Shown: piece by piece, positions 31,935-41,755 of the stretch | How positions within the stretch are numbered: position 1 is the stretch's first letter | How the letters are laid out: each line of letters opens with the position of its first letter | From: Azospirillum brasilense | GTDB lineage: Bacteria > Pseudomonadota > Alphaproteobacteria > Azospirillales > Azospirillaceae | Assembly: GCF_005222205.1 (NCBI RefSeq) | Contig: NZ_CP032348.1 | Span: forward strand, 461,001 to 525,000 | Direction: 5' to 3' | DNA: 64,000 nt | Notes under the pieces: model-generated | The model's database searches: none | What the model saw: only the letters and a program-made list of their open reading frames with translations | What the model was told of the DNA's origin: nothing | Made by a program: the position numbers and the translations under genes

Positions 31935-33083
31935 ATGCACACCCCCACCTTGTTCGACAGCGTCTTCCTCGGCGGCTTCGAATGCTCGACGCACCGGCGG
32001 CATGACGGGCGCCGGTTGGACCTGATCGCGGCGACCGGCCACGACCGGCTGGCCGCCGAGGACTACCGGCGCATGGCCGCCCACGGCCTGCGCAGCGTGC
32101 GCGATGGCGTGCGCTGGCACCTGATCGAGACCACGCCGGGCCACTACGACTGGTCCAGCCTGCTGCCCATGGTCCGCGCGGCGCGGGAGTCCGGGGTCCA
32201 GGTGATCTGGGACCTCTGCCATTACGGCTGGCCGGACGACATCGACATCTGGCGGCCCGCCTTCGTGGAGCGCTTCGCCCGCTTCGCCGGGGCCGCCGCC
32301 GCCCTGCTCCGCGACGAAGGCGTGGAAGCGCCCGCCTACTGCCCGGTCAACGAGATCTCCTACTGGGCCTGGGCCGGCGGCGACATGAAGCGCTTCAACC
32401 CGATGGGCGAGCGCCGCGGGGCCGAACTCAAGCACCAACTCGTCCGCGCCAGCATCGCGGCCATCGACGCGATCCGCGCCGCCGACCCGCGCGCCCGCAT
32501 CGTCCAGGTCGATCCGGTCATCAACGTGCTGCCCCGCCCCGACCGCAAGGGCGACGCCGGGGCGGCGGAGGAGGCCCGGCTGGCCCAGTACGAGGCGTGG
32601 GACATGATCGGCGGCTACGCCTGGCCGGGGCTGGGCGGCAAGCCGGAGTATCTGGACGTGATCGGGGTCAACTACTACTCCGACAACCAGTGGTTCCTGA
32701 GGGGCGGCACCATCGGGCGCGACGACCCGCGCTACCGCCCCTTCGCCGACATCCTGGCGGAGGTCCACCAGCGCTACGGCCGCCCGGTCCTGGTGGCCGA
32801 GACCGGCGCCGAGGGCGACGCCCGCGTGCCCTGGCTCGACTATGTGGCGGAGCAGGTGGCCGCCGCCCTGCGCGCCGACGTGCCGGTGGAGGGCGTCTGC
32901 CTCTATCCGATCCTCGACTATCCCGGCTGGGCCAACGACCGCCACTGCGAGACCGGCCTCTACGGCCTGTGCGACGAGGATGGCGGGCGCTGCCTGCATC
33001 AGCCGCTGGCCGCCGCCCTGGAGCGCGCTCAGGCCCGCATCGGTGCGCTGCTCGGCCAGCCGCAGTATCAGGCGGCTCAATGA
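31935..33083 (+). CDS. GH-A-clan glycosidase-like protein
   Basis: A 382-residue (beta/alpha)8 protein. The order of conserved acids fits clan GH-A (GH1-like): an Asn-Glu pair in YCPVNEISYWAW as acid/base and a Glu in RPVLVAETGAEGD as nucleophile, with VIGVNYYSDNQW between. No signal peptide, so it acts in the cytoplasm or on a lipid-linked glycan. Its stop overlaps the ABC transporter start (ATGA), and the mutase fusion lies upstream, so a job in trimming or building a surface glycan is likely. True hydrolase activity is not certain. Confidence 0.8.
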   Translation: MHTPTLFDSVFLGGFECSTHRRHDGRRLDLIAATGHDRLAAEDYRRMAAHGLRSVRDGVRWHLIETTPGHYDWSSLLPMVRAARESGVQVIWDLCHYGWPDDIDIWRPAFVERFARFAGAAAALLRDEGVEAPAYCPVNEISYWAWAGGDMKRFNPMGERRGAELKHQLVRASIAAIDAIRAADPRARIVQVDPVINVLPRPDRKGDAGAAEEARLAQYEAWDMIGGYAWPGLGGKPEYLDVIGVNYYSDNQWFLRGGTIGRDDPRYRPFADILAEVHQRYGRPVLVAETGAEGDARVPWLDYVAEQVAAALRADVPVEGVCLYPILDYPGWANDRHCETGLYGLCDEDGGRCLHQPLAAALERAQARIGALLGQPQYQAAQ

Positions 33084-34846
33084 GCGGTTTCAACACGGAC
33101 ACCATCCCGGACCGTCCCGGCCGCTTCCTGCTGCGCTACATCCGGCGGCGGCCCTGGTCCTTCGGCGGGCTGTTCTCGGTGATCGTGGCGGCGGCGGGCT
33201 GCGCCGTCGCCGTGCAGTACGGGATGAAGCTGCTGATCGACGCCATGGCCTCCCCCGACCGGGCGGCGGCGGACGTCTGGACTCCGCTCGGCCTGTTCCT
33301 CGGCTTCATCGCGGCGGAGAACGTTCTGTGGCGGCTGGGCGGCTGGCTCGGCTGCCGGACGGTGCTGGCGACCGGCGTGGACATGCGGCTGGACCTGTTC
33401 CGCCACCTGACCGGCCACTCGATGCGCTACTTCTCGGAGCATCTGGCCGGCTCGCTGGGCAACCGCATCGCCGCCACCGAGAACGCCGCCACCACCATCT
33501 TCCGCACCCTGACCTGGAGCATCGTCCCGCCGGTCACCGACTTTCTGGGGGCGGTGCTGGTGCTGCTGACCATCCATTGGGGCATGGCGGCGGCGCTGGT
33601 GATGTTCGCCGTGGTGGTCGCCGTCGCCATCGTCGGGCTGGGGCTGCGCGGGCGGACGGTGCACCACGCCTTCGCCGAGCAGTCCGCCCGCACCAACGGC
33701 GAGCTGGTCGACGTGGTGTCGAACGTCTGGACGGTGAAGGCCTTCTCCGCCCGCGGGCGCGAACGCGAGCGCCTGCGGCAGGCCTTCACGGTGGAGGCCG
33801 GGGCGCACCGCCGAAGCTGGATGCATCTGGAGAACACCCGCGTCGTCCATGACATTTGCCTGTGGGTGATGGCCGGGTCGATGCTGCTGTGGGCGCTGCT
33901 GCTGTGGCGGGACGGCACGATCACCACCGGCGACGTGGTGATCGTCAGCGCGCTCACCTTCCGCATCCTGCACGGCTCCCGCGACCTCGCCTTCGCGCTG
34001 GTCACCGCCACCCAGCAGGTGAGCGCCATCGACGAGAGCCTGCGGGTGATCGCCCGCCCGCACGACGTGCTCGACCCGGTGCCGGCCGAACCCGCCAAGC
34101 CCGGTGGCGGCGCCATCGCCTTCGAGCGGGTCTCCTACCGCTATCCCGAAGGGCGCAAGGTGCTGGAGGACTTCAACCTGACCATCCCGGCCGGGCAGAA
34201 GGTCGGGCTGGTCGGGCCGTCGGGGGCCGGCAAGTCCACCATCATCAGCCTGATCCAGCGGCTGGACGACGTGCAGCGCGGCGACATCCTCATCGACGGC
34301 CAGCCGCTGACCGCACTCGCCCAGGACGACCTGCGGGCCAAGATCGCCGTGGTGCCCCAGGACATCGCGCTGTTCCACCGCCCGATCCTGGAGAACATCC
34401 GCTACGGCCGCCCCGACGCCAGCGACGAGGAGGTGTTCGAGGCCGCCCGCCACGCCTTCTGCGACGGCTTCATCCGGCAGCTGCCGGAGGGCTACGGCAC
34501 GCTGGTCGGCGAACGCGGCGTGCGGCTGTCGGGCGGGCAGCGGCAGCGGCTGGGCATCGCCCGCGCCTTCCTGAAGAACGCGCCGATCCTGATCCTCGAC
34601 GAGGCGACCTCCGCCCTCGACACCCAGTCGGAGCAGGAGATCCAGGCGGCGCTGGCCGATCTGGCCCAGGGCCGGACGGTCGTCGCGGTGGCCCACCGCC
34701 TGTCCACCGTGTCGGCCTTCGACCGCGTGCTGGTCCTGGTGGACGGCCGAATCGCCGAGGACGGCCATCCGACGGAGTTGCGGCGGCGCGGCGGCCTGTT
34801 CAACTCTCTCTGGCAACTCCAGGCGCAGGGTTTCGCGGCGGAGTAG
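33080..34846 (+). CDS. ABC exporter half-transporter (MsbA-type)
   Basis: A 588-residue protein with an N-terminal six-helix membrane domain (residues 1-320) and a nucleotide-binding domain. Walker A is VGPSGAGKSTI (near residue 378), the ABC signature LSGGQRQRLG (near 484), Walker B ILILDEATSALD and the switch His in VVAVAHRLSTV. A homodimer would flip a lipid or glycolipid outward. Translation is coupled to the glycosidase-like gene by ATGA. Context suggests a lipid-linked galactofuranose-containing glycan as cargo; that is inference. Confidence 0.9.
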   Translation: MSGFNTDTIPDRPGRFLLRYIRRRPWSFGGLFSVIVAAAGCAVAVQYGMKLLIDAMASPDRAAADVWTPLGLFLGFIAAENVLWRLGGWLGCRTVLATGVDMRLDLFRHLTGHSMRYFSEHLAGSLGNRIAATENAATTIFRTLTWSIVPPVTDFLGAVLVLLTIHWGMAAALVMFAVVVAVAIVGLGLRGRTVHHAFAEQSARTNGELVDVVSNVWTVKAFSARGRERERLRQAFTVEAGAHRRSWMHLENTRVVHDICLWVMAGSMLLWALLLWRDGTITTGDVVIVSALTFRILHGSRDLAFALVTATQQVSAIDESLRVIARPHDVLDPVPAEPAKPGGGAIAFERVSYRYPEGRKVLEDFNLTIPAGQKVGLVGPSGAGKSTIISLIQRLDDVQRGDILIDGQPLTALAQDDLRAKIAVVPQDIALFHRPILENIRYGRPDASDEEVFEAARHAFCDGFIRQLPEGYGTLVGERGVRLSGGQRQRLGIARAFLKNAPILILDEATSALDTQSEQEIQAALADLAQGRTVVAVAHRLSTVSAFDRVLVLVDGRIAEDGHPTELRRRGGLFNSLWQLQAQGFAAE

Positions 34847-34864
34847 TCCGCGCGCGTCCGGCGG

Positions 34865-34929
34865 CCTCCGCACCGTGGCGCGGAGGTCGCATCGGCCGGA
34901 ACGTTTAGGGAAGACCGCCCTTCGGCGGG
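34865..34929 (+). terminator. Two hairpins after the ABC gene, weak terminator
   Basis: CCTCCGC/GCGGAGG (34865-34886) and CCGCC/GGCGG with a CTTC loop (34915-34928), the latter followed by GCTATCTTT. Position fits termination of the glycan operon, but the T-tract is short. Confidence 0.4.
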
Positions 34930-35066
34930 CTATCTTTCCAGGCGTCGTGTGTTAAGACACCAGACGCAACCTCGCCTCGGCCAGAACGCTCGATGAAAGC
35001 CACGACCGACGATAGCATCCGCAAAATCCAAGCCACTATTCCGTGCAAAACCCGCGGGGCCGGTGC

Positions 35067-38036
35067 ATGACGGACCTGCCGGTGCTCGGGGGCGACCTGG
35101 ATTTCCTGTCCGGCGGAGGCGAGATGGGAGAGCGGATGCGCTCCCACGACTGGGCGTCCACGGCGCTCGGCCCGCCGGAGGGCTGGCCGCAGAGCCTGCG
35201 CACCATCGTCAGCGTCGTCCTGTCCTCCCGGCAGGCGATGTTCGTGGCCTGGGGGCCGGAGCTGTCCTTCCTCTACAACGACGGCTACGTGCCGATCTTC
35301 GGGGCCAAGCACCCGGAGGCGCTTGGCCGTCCCTTCGCCGAGGTGTGGTGGGACATCTGGCCGCAGATCAAGCCGCTGGTCGACCGCACGCTGTCCGGCG
35401 AGGCGTCCTGGTACGAGGATCTGCTGATCCCGATGGAGCGCCGGGGCTTCCGCGAAGACGCCTGGTTCACCTTCTCCTACACCCCGGTGCGCGGCGAGGA
35501 CGGGCGCATCCCGGGGATGTTCTGCGCCGCCATCGAGACGACCTCGCAGGTGCTCGCCGCCCGGCGCACCGACTTCCACCTGAAGCTGGAGACCCGGCTG
35601 CGCCAGCTTTCCAGCCCGTTCGCCGTGGCCGCGGCGGCGGAGGAGGCCCTGGGCCGTCACCTGGGGGTCAGCCGCGTCGGTTACGGCGTGGTCGACGAAA
35701 CCGCCCGCTTCTTCACGACGGAGCGGAACTGGACCGACGGCAGCGTCGACCATCAGGCCGGCACCCATGACCTGCTGAGCTTCGGACCGGAGCTTCTCGA
35801 CACGCTGCGCAGCGGCGGGACACTGACCATCAACGACGCCACTGCGGACCCGCGCTTCGCCGCGCCGGACCGGCAGGCCGCCTTCGCCGGGCTGAACATC
35901 GCCTCCGCCATCACCACCAGTCTGATCAAGAACGGGCGGATGGTCGCCGCCCTCTATGTCCACGACCGGAAGCCCCGGCACTGGCACCCGGGCGAGGTCC
36001 AGCTGGTGGAGGAGGTGGCGGAACGCACATGGTCGGCGCTGGAGCGCGCCCAGGCGGAAGAATCGCTGCACCGCGCCAGCGCCCGGCTGGCCGCGGAGGG
36101 GGAGCAGATGCGCGACCTCTTCCGGCAGTCGCCCAACTTCATGTGCGTGCTGCGCGGCCCGGACCATGTGTTCGAACTGGCCAACGATTCCTACCGGCGA
36201 CTGGTCGGCGACCGCCCCCTGATCGGCAAGCCGGTGCACGAGGCCATGCCGGAGGTCGCCGGGCAGGGCTTCTTCGAGTTGCTGGGCCGCGTGTACGACA
36301 GCGGGAAGCCCTTCGTCGGGCATGCCCTGCCGGTGCGCGTCGCCCGCCACCCCGGCGCCCCGGTCGAGGAACGCTTCATCACCTTCATCTACCAGCCGAT
36401 CAAGGACGCCCTCGGGCGGGTGACCGGGATCTTCTGCGAAGGCAGCGACGTCACCGAGGCCAAGCACGCCGAGGACGCGCTGCGCGACCTGAACGCCACG
36501 CTGGAGCAGCGCGTCGCCGAACGCACCGCCGACCGCGACCGCATGTGGCGCCTGTCCACCGACGTCATGCTGGTGGCGCGCTTCGACGGCACCATCCACG
36601 CCGTCAATCCGGCCTGGACCAGCCTGCTGGGCTGGACGGAAGAAGAGCTGGCGGCGCGCAGCTTCTTTGACTTCGTGCATCCGGACGATCTGGAGCGCAC
36701 GCGGGCCGAAGCGGCGCGGCTGGGCACCGGGCAAACCACGCACCGCTTCGAGAACCGCTACCGCCACAAGGACGGTCATTATCTCTGGCTGTCCTGGGTC
36801 GCCGTGCCGGACGACCGTTTCATCCACGCCGTGGGCCGCGACATCACCGCCCAGAAGGAAGCCGACGCCGCCCTGCGGCAGACCGAGGATCAGCTTCGCC
36901 AAGCCCAGAAGATGGAGGCGGTCGGCCAGTTGACCGGCGGCGTGGCGCACGACTTCAACAACCTCCTCCAGGCTCTGGAGGGATGCCTGTCGATGATCGG
37001 GCGCCGCACGGAGGAGCCGCAGGTCCACGCCCTGATCGACGCCGGGCAGCAGGCGGTGGGCCGCGGGGCCAAGCTTGTGCAGCAGCTCATGGCCTTCGCC
37101 CGGCGCGACAGCCTGCGCCCGGAATCCATCGGCGTGCGCGACCGGGTGCTCGCCATGTCGGCCCTGCTGGAGCGGGCGCTGCGCGCCGACATCGCCCTGG
37201 ACCTGCGCCTCGCCGACGATCTCTGGCCCGTCGAGGTGGACCCGACCCAGTTCGAGCTGGCGGTCATCAACCTCGCCGTCAACGCGCGCGACGCCATGCC
37301 GGCCGGCGGGCGGCTGACGGTGGAGGCGGTCAACGCCGTGTTCCCCCCCGGCGATCCGCGGGGGGTGGAGGGCGAGTTCCTGCGCCTGTCCGTGTCGGAC
37401 ACCGGCTGCGGCATGCCCGCCACGGTGGCCGCCCGCGCCTTCGAGCCGTTCTTCACGACCAAGGACCTCGGCAAGGGGACGGGTCTGGGGCTGGCCCAGG
37501 TCTACGGCCTCGCCCGGCAGGCCGGCGGCACCGCCTGGATCGACAGCGCGCCGGACCGCGGCACGACGGTGCATCTTCTGCTTCGCCGCTCCGCCGTGGC
37601 TCCGGCGGAGGAGCCCACCCTTCCCGCCGCCATCGTCCCGCCGCCGGGCGGCGGGCGGCGCCACGGCCGCATCCTGGTGGTCGAGGACGACCCCATCGTC
37701 GCCATGACCGTCAGCACGGCTCTGGAGGATGCCGGGTTCGCCGTGCTGTCCGCCGCCAACGCCGAGGAGGCGCTGCCCCACCTGACGGACGACGGAGTCG
37801 ACGTGCTGCTGAGCGACGTGGTGATGCCCGGCGGGATGAGCGGCATCGACCTCGCGCGCGAAGCCCGCGAGCGGCGGCCCGGCCTGCCGGTCATCCTGGC
37901 GACCGGCTACAGCGAGGACATCGCCCGCGCCACCGGCATCCCGGTGCTGGCGAAGCCCTACCGGATCGACGATCTGGTCGGGCGGATCGACGCGATCCTG
38001 ATGGGCGAAATCGAGGCATACAAGATCAGGGAATAG
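35067..38036 (+). CDS. Hybrid histidine kinase with PAS and GAF sensors
   Basis: A 989-residue soluble kinase. An N-terminal PAS-like domain ([20 protein letters not shown] opening) is followed by a GAF region (about 170-330), two more PAS domains (about 345-480 and 500-610), the phospho-acceptor [20 protein letters not shown] with His628, an HATPase with DTGCGMP and [13 protein letters not shown], and a C-terminal receiver with Asp917 in [11 protein letters not shown]. No membrane helix. The ATG at 35067 has a weak site; GTG at 35043 is an alternative start. Signal and partner unknown. Confidence 0.88.
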   Translation: MTDLPVLGGDLDFLSGGGEMGERMRSHDWASTALGPPEGWPQSLRTIVSVVLSSRQAMFVAWGPELSFLYNDGYVPIFGAKHPEALGRPFAEVWWDIWPQIKPLVDRTLSGEASWYEDLLIPMERRGFREDAWFTFSYTPVRGEDGRIPGMFCAAIETTSQVLAARRTDFHLKLETRLRQLSSPFAVAAAAEEALGRHLGVSRVGYGVVDETARFFTTERNWTDGSVDHQAGTHDLLSFGPELLDTLRSGGTLTINDATADPRFAAPDRQAAFAGLNIASAITTSLIKNGRMVAALYVHDRKPRHWHPGEVQLVEEVAERTWSALERAQAEESLHRASARLAAEGEQMRDLFRQSPNFMCVLRGPDHVFELANDSYRRLVGDRPLIGKPVHEAMPEVAGQGFFELLGRVYDSGKPFVGHALPVRVARHPGAPVEERFITFIYQPIKDALGRVTGIFCEGSDVTEAKHAEDALRDLNATLEQRVAERTADRDRMWRLSTDVMLVARFDGTIHAVNPAWTSLLGWTEEELAARSFFDFVHPDDLERTRAEAARLGTGQTTHRFENRYRHKDGHYLWLSWVAVPDDRFIHAVGRDITAQKEADAALRQTEDQLRQAQKMEAVGQLTGGVAHDFNNLLQALEGCLSMIGRRTEEPQVHALIDAGQQAVGRGAKLVQQLMAFARRDSLRPESIGVRDRVLAMSALLERALRADIALDLRLADDLWPVEVDPTQFELAVINLAVNARDAMPAGGRLTVEAVNAVFPPGDPRGVEGEFLRLSVSDTGCGMPATVAARAFEPFFTTKDLGKGTGLGLAQVYGLARQAGGTAWIDSAPDRGTTVHLLLRRSAVAPAEEPTLPAAIVPPPGGGRRHGRILVVEDDPIVAMTVSTALEDAGFAVLSAANAEEALPHLTDDGVDVLLSDVVMPGGMSGIDLAREARERRPGLPVILATGYSEDIARATGIPVLAKPYRIDDLVGRIDAILMGEIEAYKIRE

Positions 38037-38040
38037 AAAA

Positions 38041-38068
38041 GGCGGAGCCCCCAGGGGGACTCCGCCTT
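38041..38068 (-). terminator. Terminator of the NCS2 permease gene
   Basis: GGCGGAG and CTCCGCC pair around an inner CCCC/GGGG stem. Read on the minus strand it is followed by TTTTCTATT, so it ends the permease transcript; it also lies 5 bases after the convergent kinase stop. Confidence 0.85.
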
Positions 38069-38089
38069 GGCCGGCCGCGATCCGGTTGT

Positions 38090-39400
38090 TCAGATGTGGT
38101 CGGAGGACAGGATGGCCTCGGCGTCGCCGCCGGTGCCGCGGCCCGGCAGGACCGCGTTCAGAACGACCCCCATCACCGCCGACAGCGCCATCGAGGAGAC
38201 GACGAAGCCGCCGTCGCCGAACTTCAGCGACGCCCCGCCGATGCCGATGACCAGGATGGTCGAGGAGATCAGCAGGTTGCGCTTGTTGCCCAGATCAACC
38301 TTGCCCTCGATCAGCGTGCGGATGCCCGAGGAGGCGATGACGCCGAACAGGGCGATGGACACGCCGCCCATCACCGCCGTGGGGATGCTCGACAGGAAGG
38401 CCGACAGCTTGCCCACGAAGCCCAGGATGATGGCGAGCGTCGCGGCCCCGCCGATCACCCACACGCTGAACACGCGGGTCACCGCCAGCACGCCGATGTT
38501 CTCGCCGTAGGTGGTCGCCGGGGGACCGCCCAGCGCGCCCGCCACCATGGTCGCCACGCCGTCGCCGAACACCGAGCGGTGCAGGCCGGGATCGGCGATG
38601 AAGTTGCGGCCGACGACGCGGCTCAGCACGATCTGCCCACCGATGTGCTCGGCGATGGTGACCAGCGCCACCGGCGCCACCAGCAGGATCATCGCCCAGG
38701 CCGACACGCCCTCCTTCATGCCGGAGAACAGCAGGTGGAAGTCGGGCATGCGCAGGAAGGGCGCGGCGGCGACCGGCCCGAAGTCCACCATGCCGAAGAC
38801 CACGCCCAGGACATAGCCGGTCAGGATGCCCAGCAGGATCGGCACCACCGTGAAGAAACCGCGCAGCACGATGGAGTAGAGGAAGATGCTGCCCAGCGTC
38901 GCCAGCGCCAGCAGGAAATGCGGCAGGCTGTACTCGCCGCCGCCCGCGGTGTTCTGCGCCATGCCCACCGCGACCGAGGCGAGGCCGAGGCCGATCACCA
39001 CGATCACCGGCCCGACGACGATGGGCGGCAGGATGGCCAGCAGCCAGCGCACGCCGAAGGCGCGGATCAGCAGGGCGACGGCAACATAGACGGCGCCCGC
39101 CGCGCAGGCCCCGACCAGCGCGCCGCCGGTGCCGCCGATCTGGGTGGCGGCGACGATCGGGCCGATGAAAGCGAAGGAGGAGCCCAGATAGGCAGGCAGC
39201 CGCCACTTGGTGAAGGCCAGATAGATCAGGGTGCCCAGGCCGCTGGTGACGAGCGCCACCGACGGGTCGAGGCCGGTGAGGATCGGCACCAGCACGTTGG
39301 CGCCGAACATGGCGAACAGGTGTTGGAGGCTGAGCAGGAGAAAGGTGGCCGGGGGCGGACGGTCGTGGACGTCCAGCACCCGGTCGCGCGGGGCTGTCAT
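38090..39400 (-). CDS. NCS2-family nucleobase permease (UraA-like)
   Basis: A 436-residue carrier with about fourteen hydrophobic segments. Family hallmarks are HLFAMFGANVLVPILTGLDP near the N-terminus, the TM8 Glu in TIAEHIGGQIVLSRVVGRNF, and the TM10 region GGPPATTYGENIGVLAVTRV that binds the base. These fit uracil rather than xanthine carriers, though substrate is best called a pyrimidine. The Met at 39400 gives a family-length start; an open extension to 39475 looks spurious. Standing alone with its own terminator. Confidence 0.92.
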   Translation of the reverse strand: MTAPRDRVLDVHDRPPPATFLLLSLQHLFAMFGANVLVPILTGLDPSVALVTSGLGTLIYLAFTKWRLPAYLGSSFAFIGPIVAATQIGGTGGALVGACAAGAVYVAVALLIRAFGVRWLLAILPPIVVGPVIVVIGLGLASVAVGMAQNTAGGGEYSLPHFLLALATLGSIFLYSIVLRGFFTVVPILLGILTGYVLGVVFGMVDFGPVAAAPFLRMPDFHLLFSGMKEGVSAWAMILLVAPVALVTIAEHIGGQIVLSRVVGRNFIADPGLHRSVFGDGVATMVAGALGGPPATTYGENIGVLAVTRVFSVWVIGGAATLAIILGFVGKLSAFLSSIPTAVMGGVSIALFGVIASSGIRTLIEGKVDLGNKRNLLISSTILVIGIGGASLKFGDGGFVVSSMALSAVMGVVLNAVLPGRGTGGDAEAILSSDHI

Positions 39401-39666
39401 GAACTGCGGTTCCCGTATCGGTGGTTGCGCGGCAAGGGTTACTCCGCGACGGCCTGCCCGGTCAAACGCCACCATGCGGTATTTTTCGGCACAAGGCGCC
39501 CGCAGGCCCCAACGGCGCCGTCATAGGCGTGAAATCATTCCTTCGTTGCCTCGCCATAGGCCATTCGTTAGTATGAAGTTTGATGAAAATTCCCGTTATC
39601 GGACATAAAACTGCGCTTTTGCACGCGGTGCGGGTTTGAACGCTTGATTCTTGAGTGGTTGGACGC

Positions 39667-40683
39667 ATGGCCGACGAACTGTTTGCACAACTTACAGACA
39701 CCCTTTCGTCGGCGAAGACGGTGGAGGAACTGACCCGGCCCCTGCTGTCGCTTCTGGAACTGGTGACGGAGCTGGAGGCCACCTACCTCACCAGGATCGA
39801 GCTGGAGCACGGCATCCAACGCATCCTCTTCTCCTGCAACACCAAGACCCTGACCATTCCCGAAGGGCTGGCCGTTCCGTGGGAGGGCACGCTGTGCAAG
39901 CGGGCGCTCGACGAGGGGAAGCTCTACACCGACGACGTGCCCGGCTGCTGGGGCGACTCCGAGGCGGCGGCGGCGCTGGGCATCCGCACCTATGTCAGCA
40001 CGCCCGTCCATCTCGACGACGGCAGCCTGTTCGGCACGCTCTGCGCCGCCAGTTCGGAGCGCAAGCCGCTGACCCCCAAGGGGGAGCAGGTGCTGCGCCT
40101 GTTCGCCTCGCTGATCGCCCTCCACATCCAGCGCGAACAGCTCCTGACGCAGTTCCGGGAGTTGAACGCGGCCCTGGAATCCTATTCCTACACCGACGCG
40201 CTGACCGGCCTGCCGAACCGGCGCGCCGTGGTCGCGGAACTGCACCGCCTGTTCGGCATGGCCGAACGGGCCGGCCAGAGCGTGCTGATCGGTTTCATCG
40301 ATCTGGACGGCTTCAAGGCCATCAACGACACCCACGGGCACGAGGCCGGCGACGAATTCCTGACCCAGGTGGGGCAGCGCATCGGCGCGGGTTTGCGGGC
40401 GGGGGACACGCTGGGCCGGCTGGGCGGCGACGAGTTCATCATCGTCGGCATGGGCGCCACGCCCGGCGCCGAGGGGGACGACGCCGCCGACGCTCTGCGC
40501 GATCGGGTAATGCCGCTGATCCGCGGCGCCTATCGCCTGGGCGGTTGCGCCTTTGACTATCCGGGGGCGAGCGTCGGGGTGGTCAGCGCCGACCCCGGCA
40601 CCACGACGCCCGACGACGCGCTGCGCGCCGCCGACGCCGCCATGTATGTGCAGAAGAAGATCCGGCGGGCCGCCCGGGCCTGA
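39667..40683 (+). CDS. GAF-GGDEF diguanylate cyclase
   Basis: A 338-residue soluble protein. Residues ~20-155 form a GAF sensor (GALCKRALDEG-like: EGTLCKRALDEGKLYTDDVP, and YVSTPVHLDDGSLFGTLCAA). The GGDEF domain has an intact active site at residues 253-257 and an RxxD inhibitory site (RAGD) five residues earlier. It should make cyclic-di-GMP, with product feedback, in response to a ligand on the GAF domain. The ATG at 39667 has no strong ribosome site. Not in an operon. Confidence 0.92.
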   Translation: MADELFAQLTDTLSSAKTVEELTRPLLSLLELVTELEATYLTRIELEHGIQRILFSCNTKTLTIPEGLAVPWEGTLCKRALDEGKLYTDDVPGCWGDSEAAAALGIRTYVSTPVHLDDGSLFGTLCAASSERKPLTPKGEQVLRLFASLIALHIQREQLLTQFRELNAALESYSYTDALTGLPNRRAVVAELHRLFGMAERAGQSVLIGFIDLDGFKAINDTHGHEAGDEFLTQVGQRIGAGLRAGDTLGRLGGDEFIIVGMGATPGAEGDDAADALRDRVMPLIRGAYRLGGCAFDYPGASVGVVSADPGTTTPDDALRAADAAMYVQKKIRRAARA

Positions 40684-40722
40684 GGCCGGAGCCGGGCGCC
40701 GCCCGCGGTGGTTGCCGGCGCC

Positions 40723-41202
40723 TTATGGGCCGCCGGCCACGCTCCACGGATCGGGGGCGGTCACCTCGTAGGGCTGGGCGATGCCGCCCATCGACAGCGC
40801 GTGGACCGAATTGCTGGTGAAGCCGCAGGCCTGTTCCGGATTCACGGCGGCGTTTGGACGGACGGCGTAGGGCCGCGGCGCGTCGGGCGACACCGAGGTG
40901 GCCTTGGTCCGAACGACCAGCCCGTGGCCCGCCGGAACGCTCTGCTCCACCCACACCCACAGGACGTCCGGGTTGTCGCGGAAGCGGGCCAGCAGGGTCG
41001 ACAGCGCCTCCGTGCAGGCGGCGTGGTCGAGCTGGTGGGCGCCGCGGTCGATGATCGCCGTGGCCGGTCCGGACGACGAGGCGTCCGCGGGGTTCCAGGT
41101 GAACGCCATGAGGCCGGACAGCGCGATGCCAGCGATGGAGGTTCCCCAGAGGACGCCGGAATCGAAACCGGAATCACCGTGACGGCTGGAATGATCGCGC
41201 AT
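40723..41202 (-). CDS. Single-pass membrane protein, unknown
   Basis: A 159-residue protein: a short basic N-terminus, one hydrophobic segment (about residues 15-33, GVLWGTSIAGIALSGLMAFT), then a periplasmic domain of ~120 residues with two Cys (AACTEAL and QACGFTS) that could form a disulfide. AGGGA lies 7 bases before the ATG at 41202. No family recognised. The stop lies 39 bases from the convergent cyclase gene. Confidence 0.65.
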   Translation of the reverse strand: MRDHSSRHGDSGFDSGVLWGTSIAGIALSGLMAFTWNPADASSSGPATAIIDRGAHQLDHAACTEALSTLLARFRDNPDVLWVWVEQSVPAGHGLVVRTKATSVSPDAPRPYAVRPNAAVNPEQACGFTSNSVHALSMGGIAQPYEVTAPDPWSVAGGP

Positions 41203-41755
41203 CGTGGTCCCTCTACAAAACACTCAACCGCTGCAACCGGCGTCCGCGTGTCCCCGTCTGTTTGACAGGAAGGCAGGCCCGTGACGTTGATCCAGGACAA
41301 GCACCTCACGGTCTCGCCCGGTTCGTTGTTTATTGTGCACCGCAACATCGGCCCGTCAACACCCACCGGAAGCATGGCAGGGCTGATTCCGCGCGCTTTC
41401 ACACCCGCGTGGCGATGGCCGCGGCAATTTGCCGCTCCTCCGTGCCGGAGCACCGTGGCGATCGGTGGATGCGCCGTCGGTCGGCAGGCCCCCAGACAAC
41501 GGGCCCGGCGGCGTCATGGTTCCCCGCCGCTGCCCGATTCGCCAACAAAGTCAGTTGGTTATATTTACGCACATTCAGGATTACGAACGAAGCCAGCCCT
41601 TCATTCCGACGCCCGCGGGGCCGGATTGCGGACACGCGGACGCCATTCCCTTTCACCCGCCCTGCCGCCGCGCGCTATGGTGCGCCCGGCGACCAGCGGA
41701 CCGGCAAGAGTCCGGGGCGCCCGCAAGAAGAACACGAGAACCGGAAGGGACGAGC
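41203..41755. other. Intergenic region without a supportable gene
   Basis: A 553-base gap between the divergent membrane protein and dehydrogenase genes. Reading frames inside it are rich in Arg/Pro/Ser and lack ribosome sites. An AT-rich island around 41548-41590 (GTTGGTTATATTTACGC) is the most promoter-like part. I see no RNA gene. Confidence 0.6.

Noticed and set aside
34905-37781. Minus-strand frame of ~960 codons
   Set aside because: Shadow of the hybrid kinase; no domains and highly biased composition.
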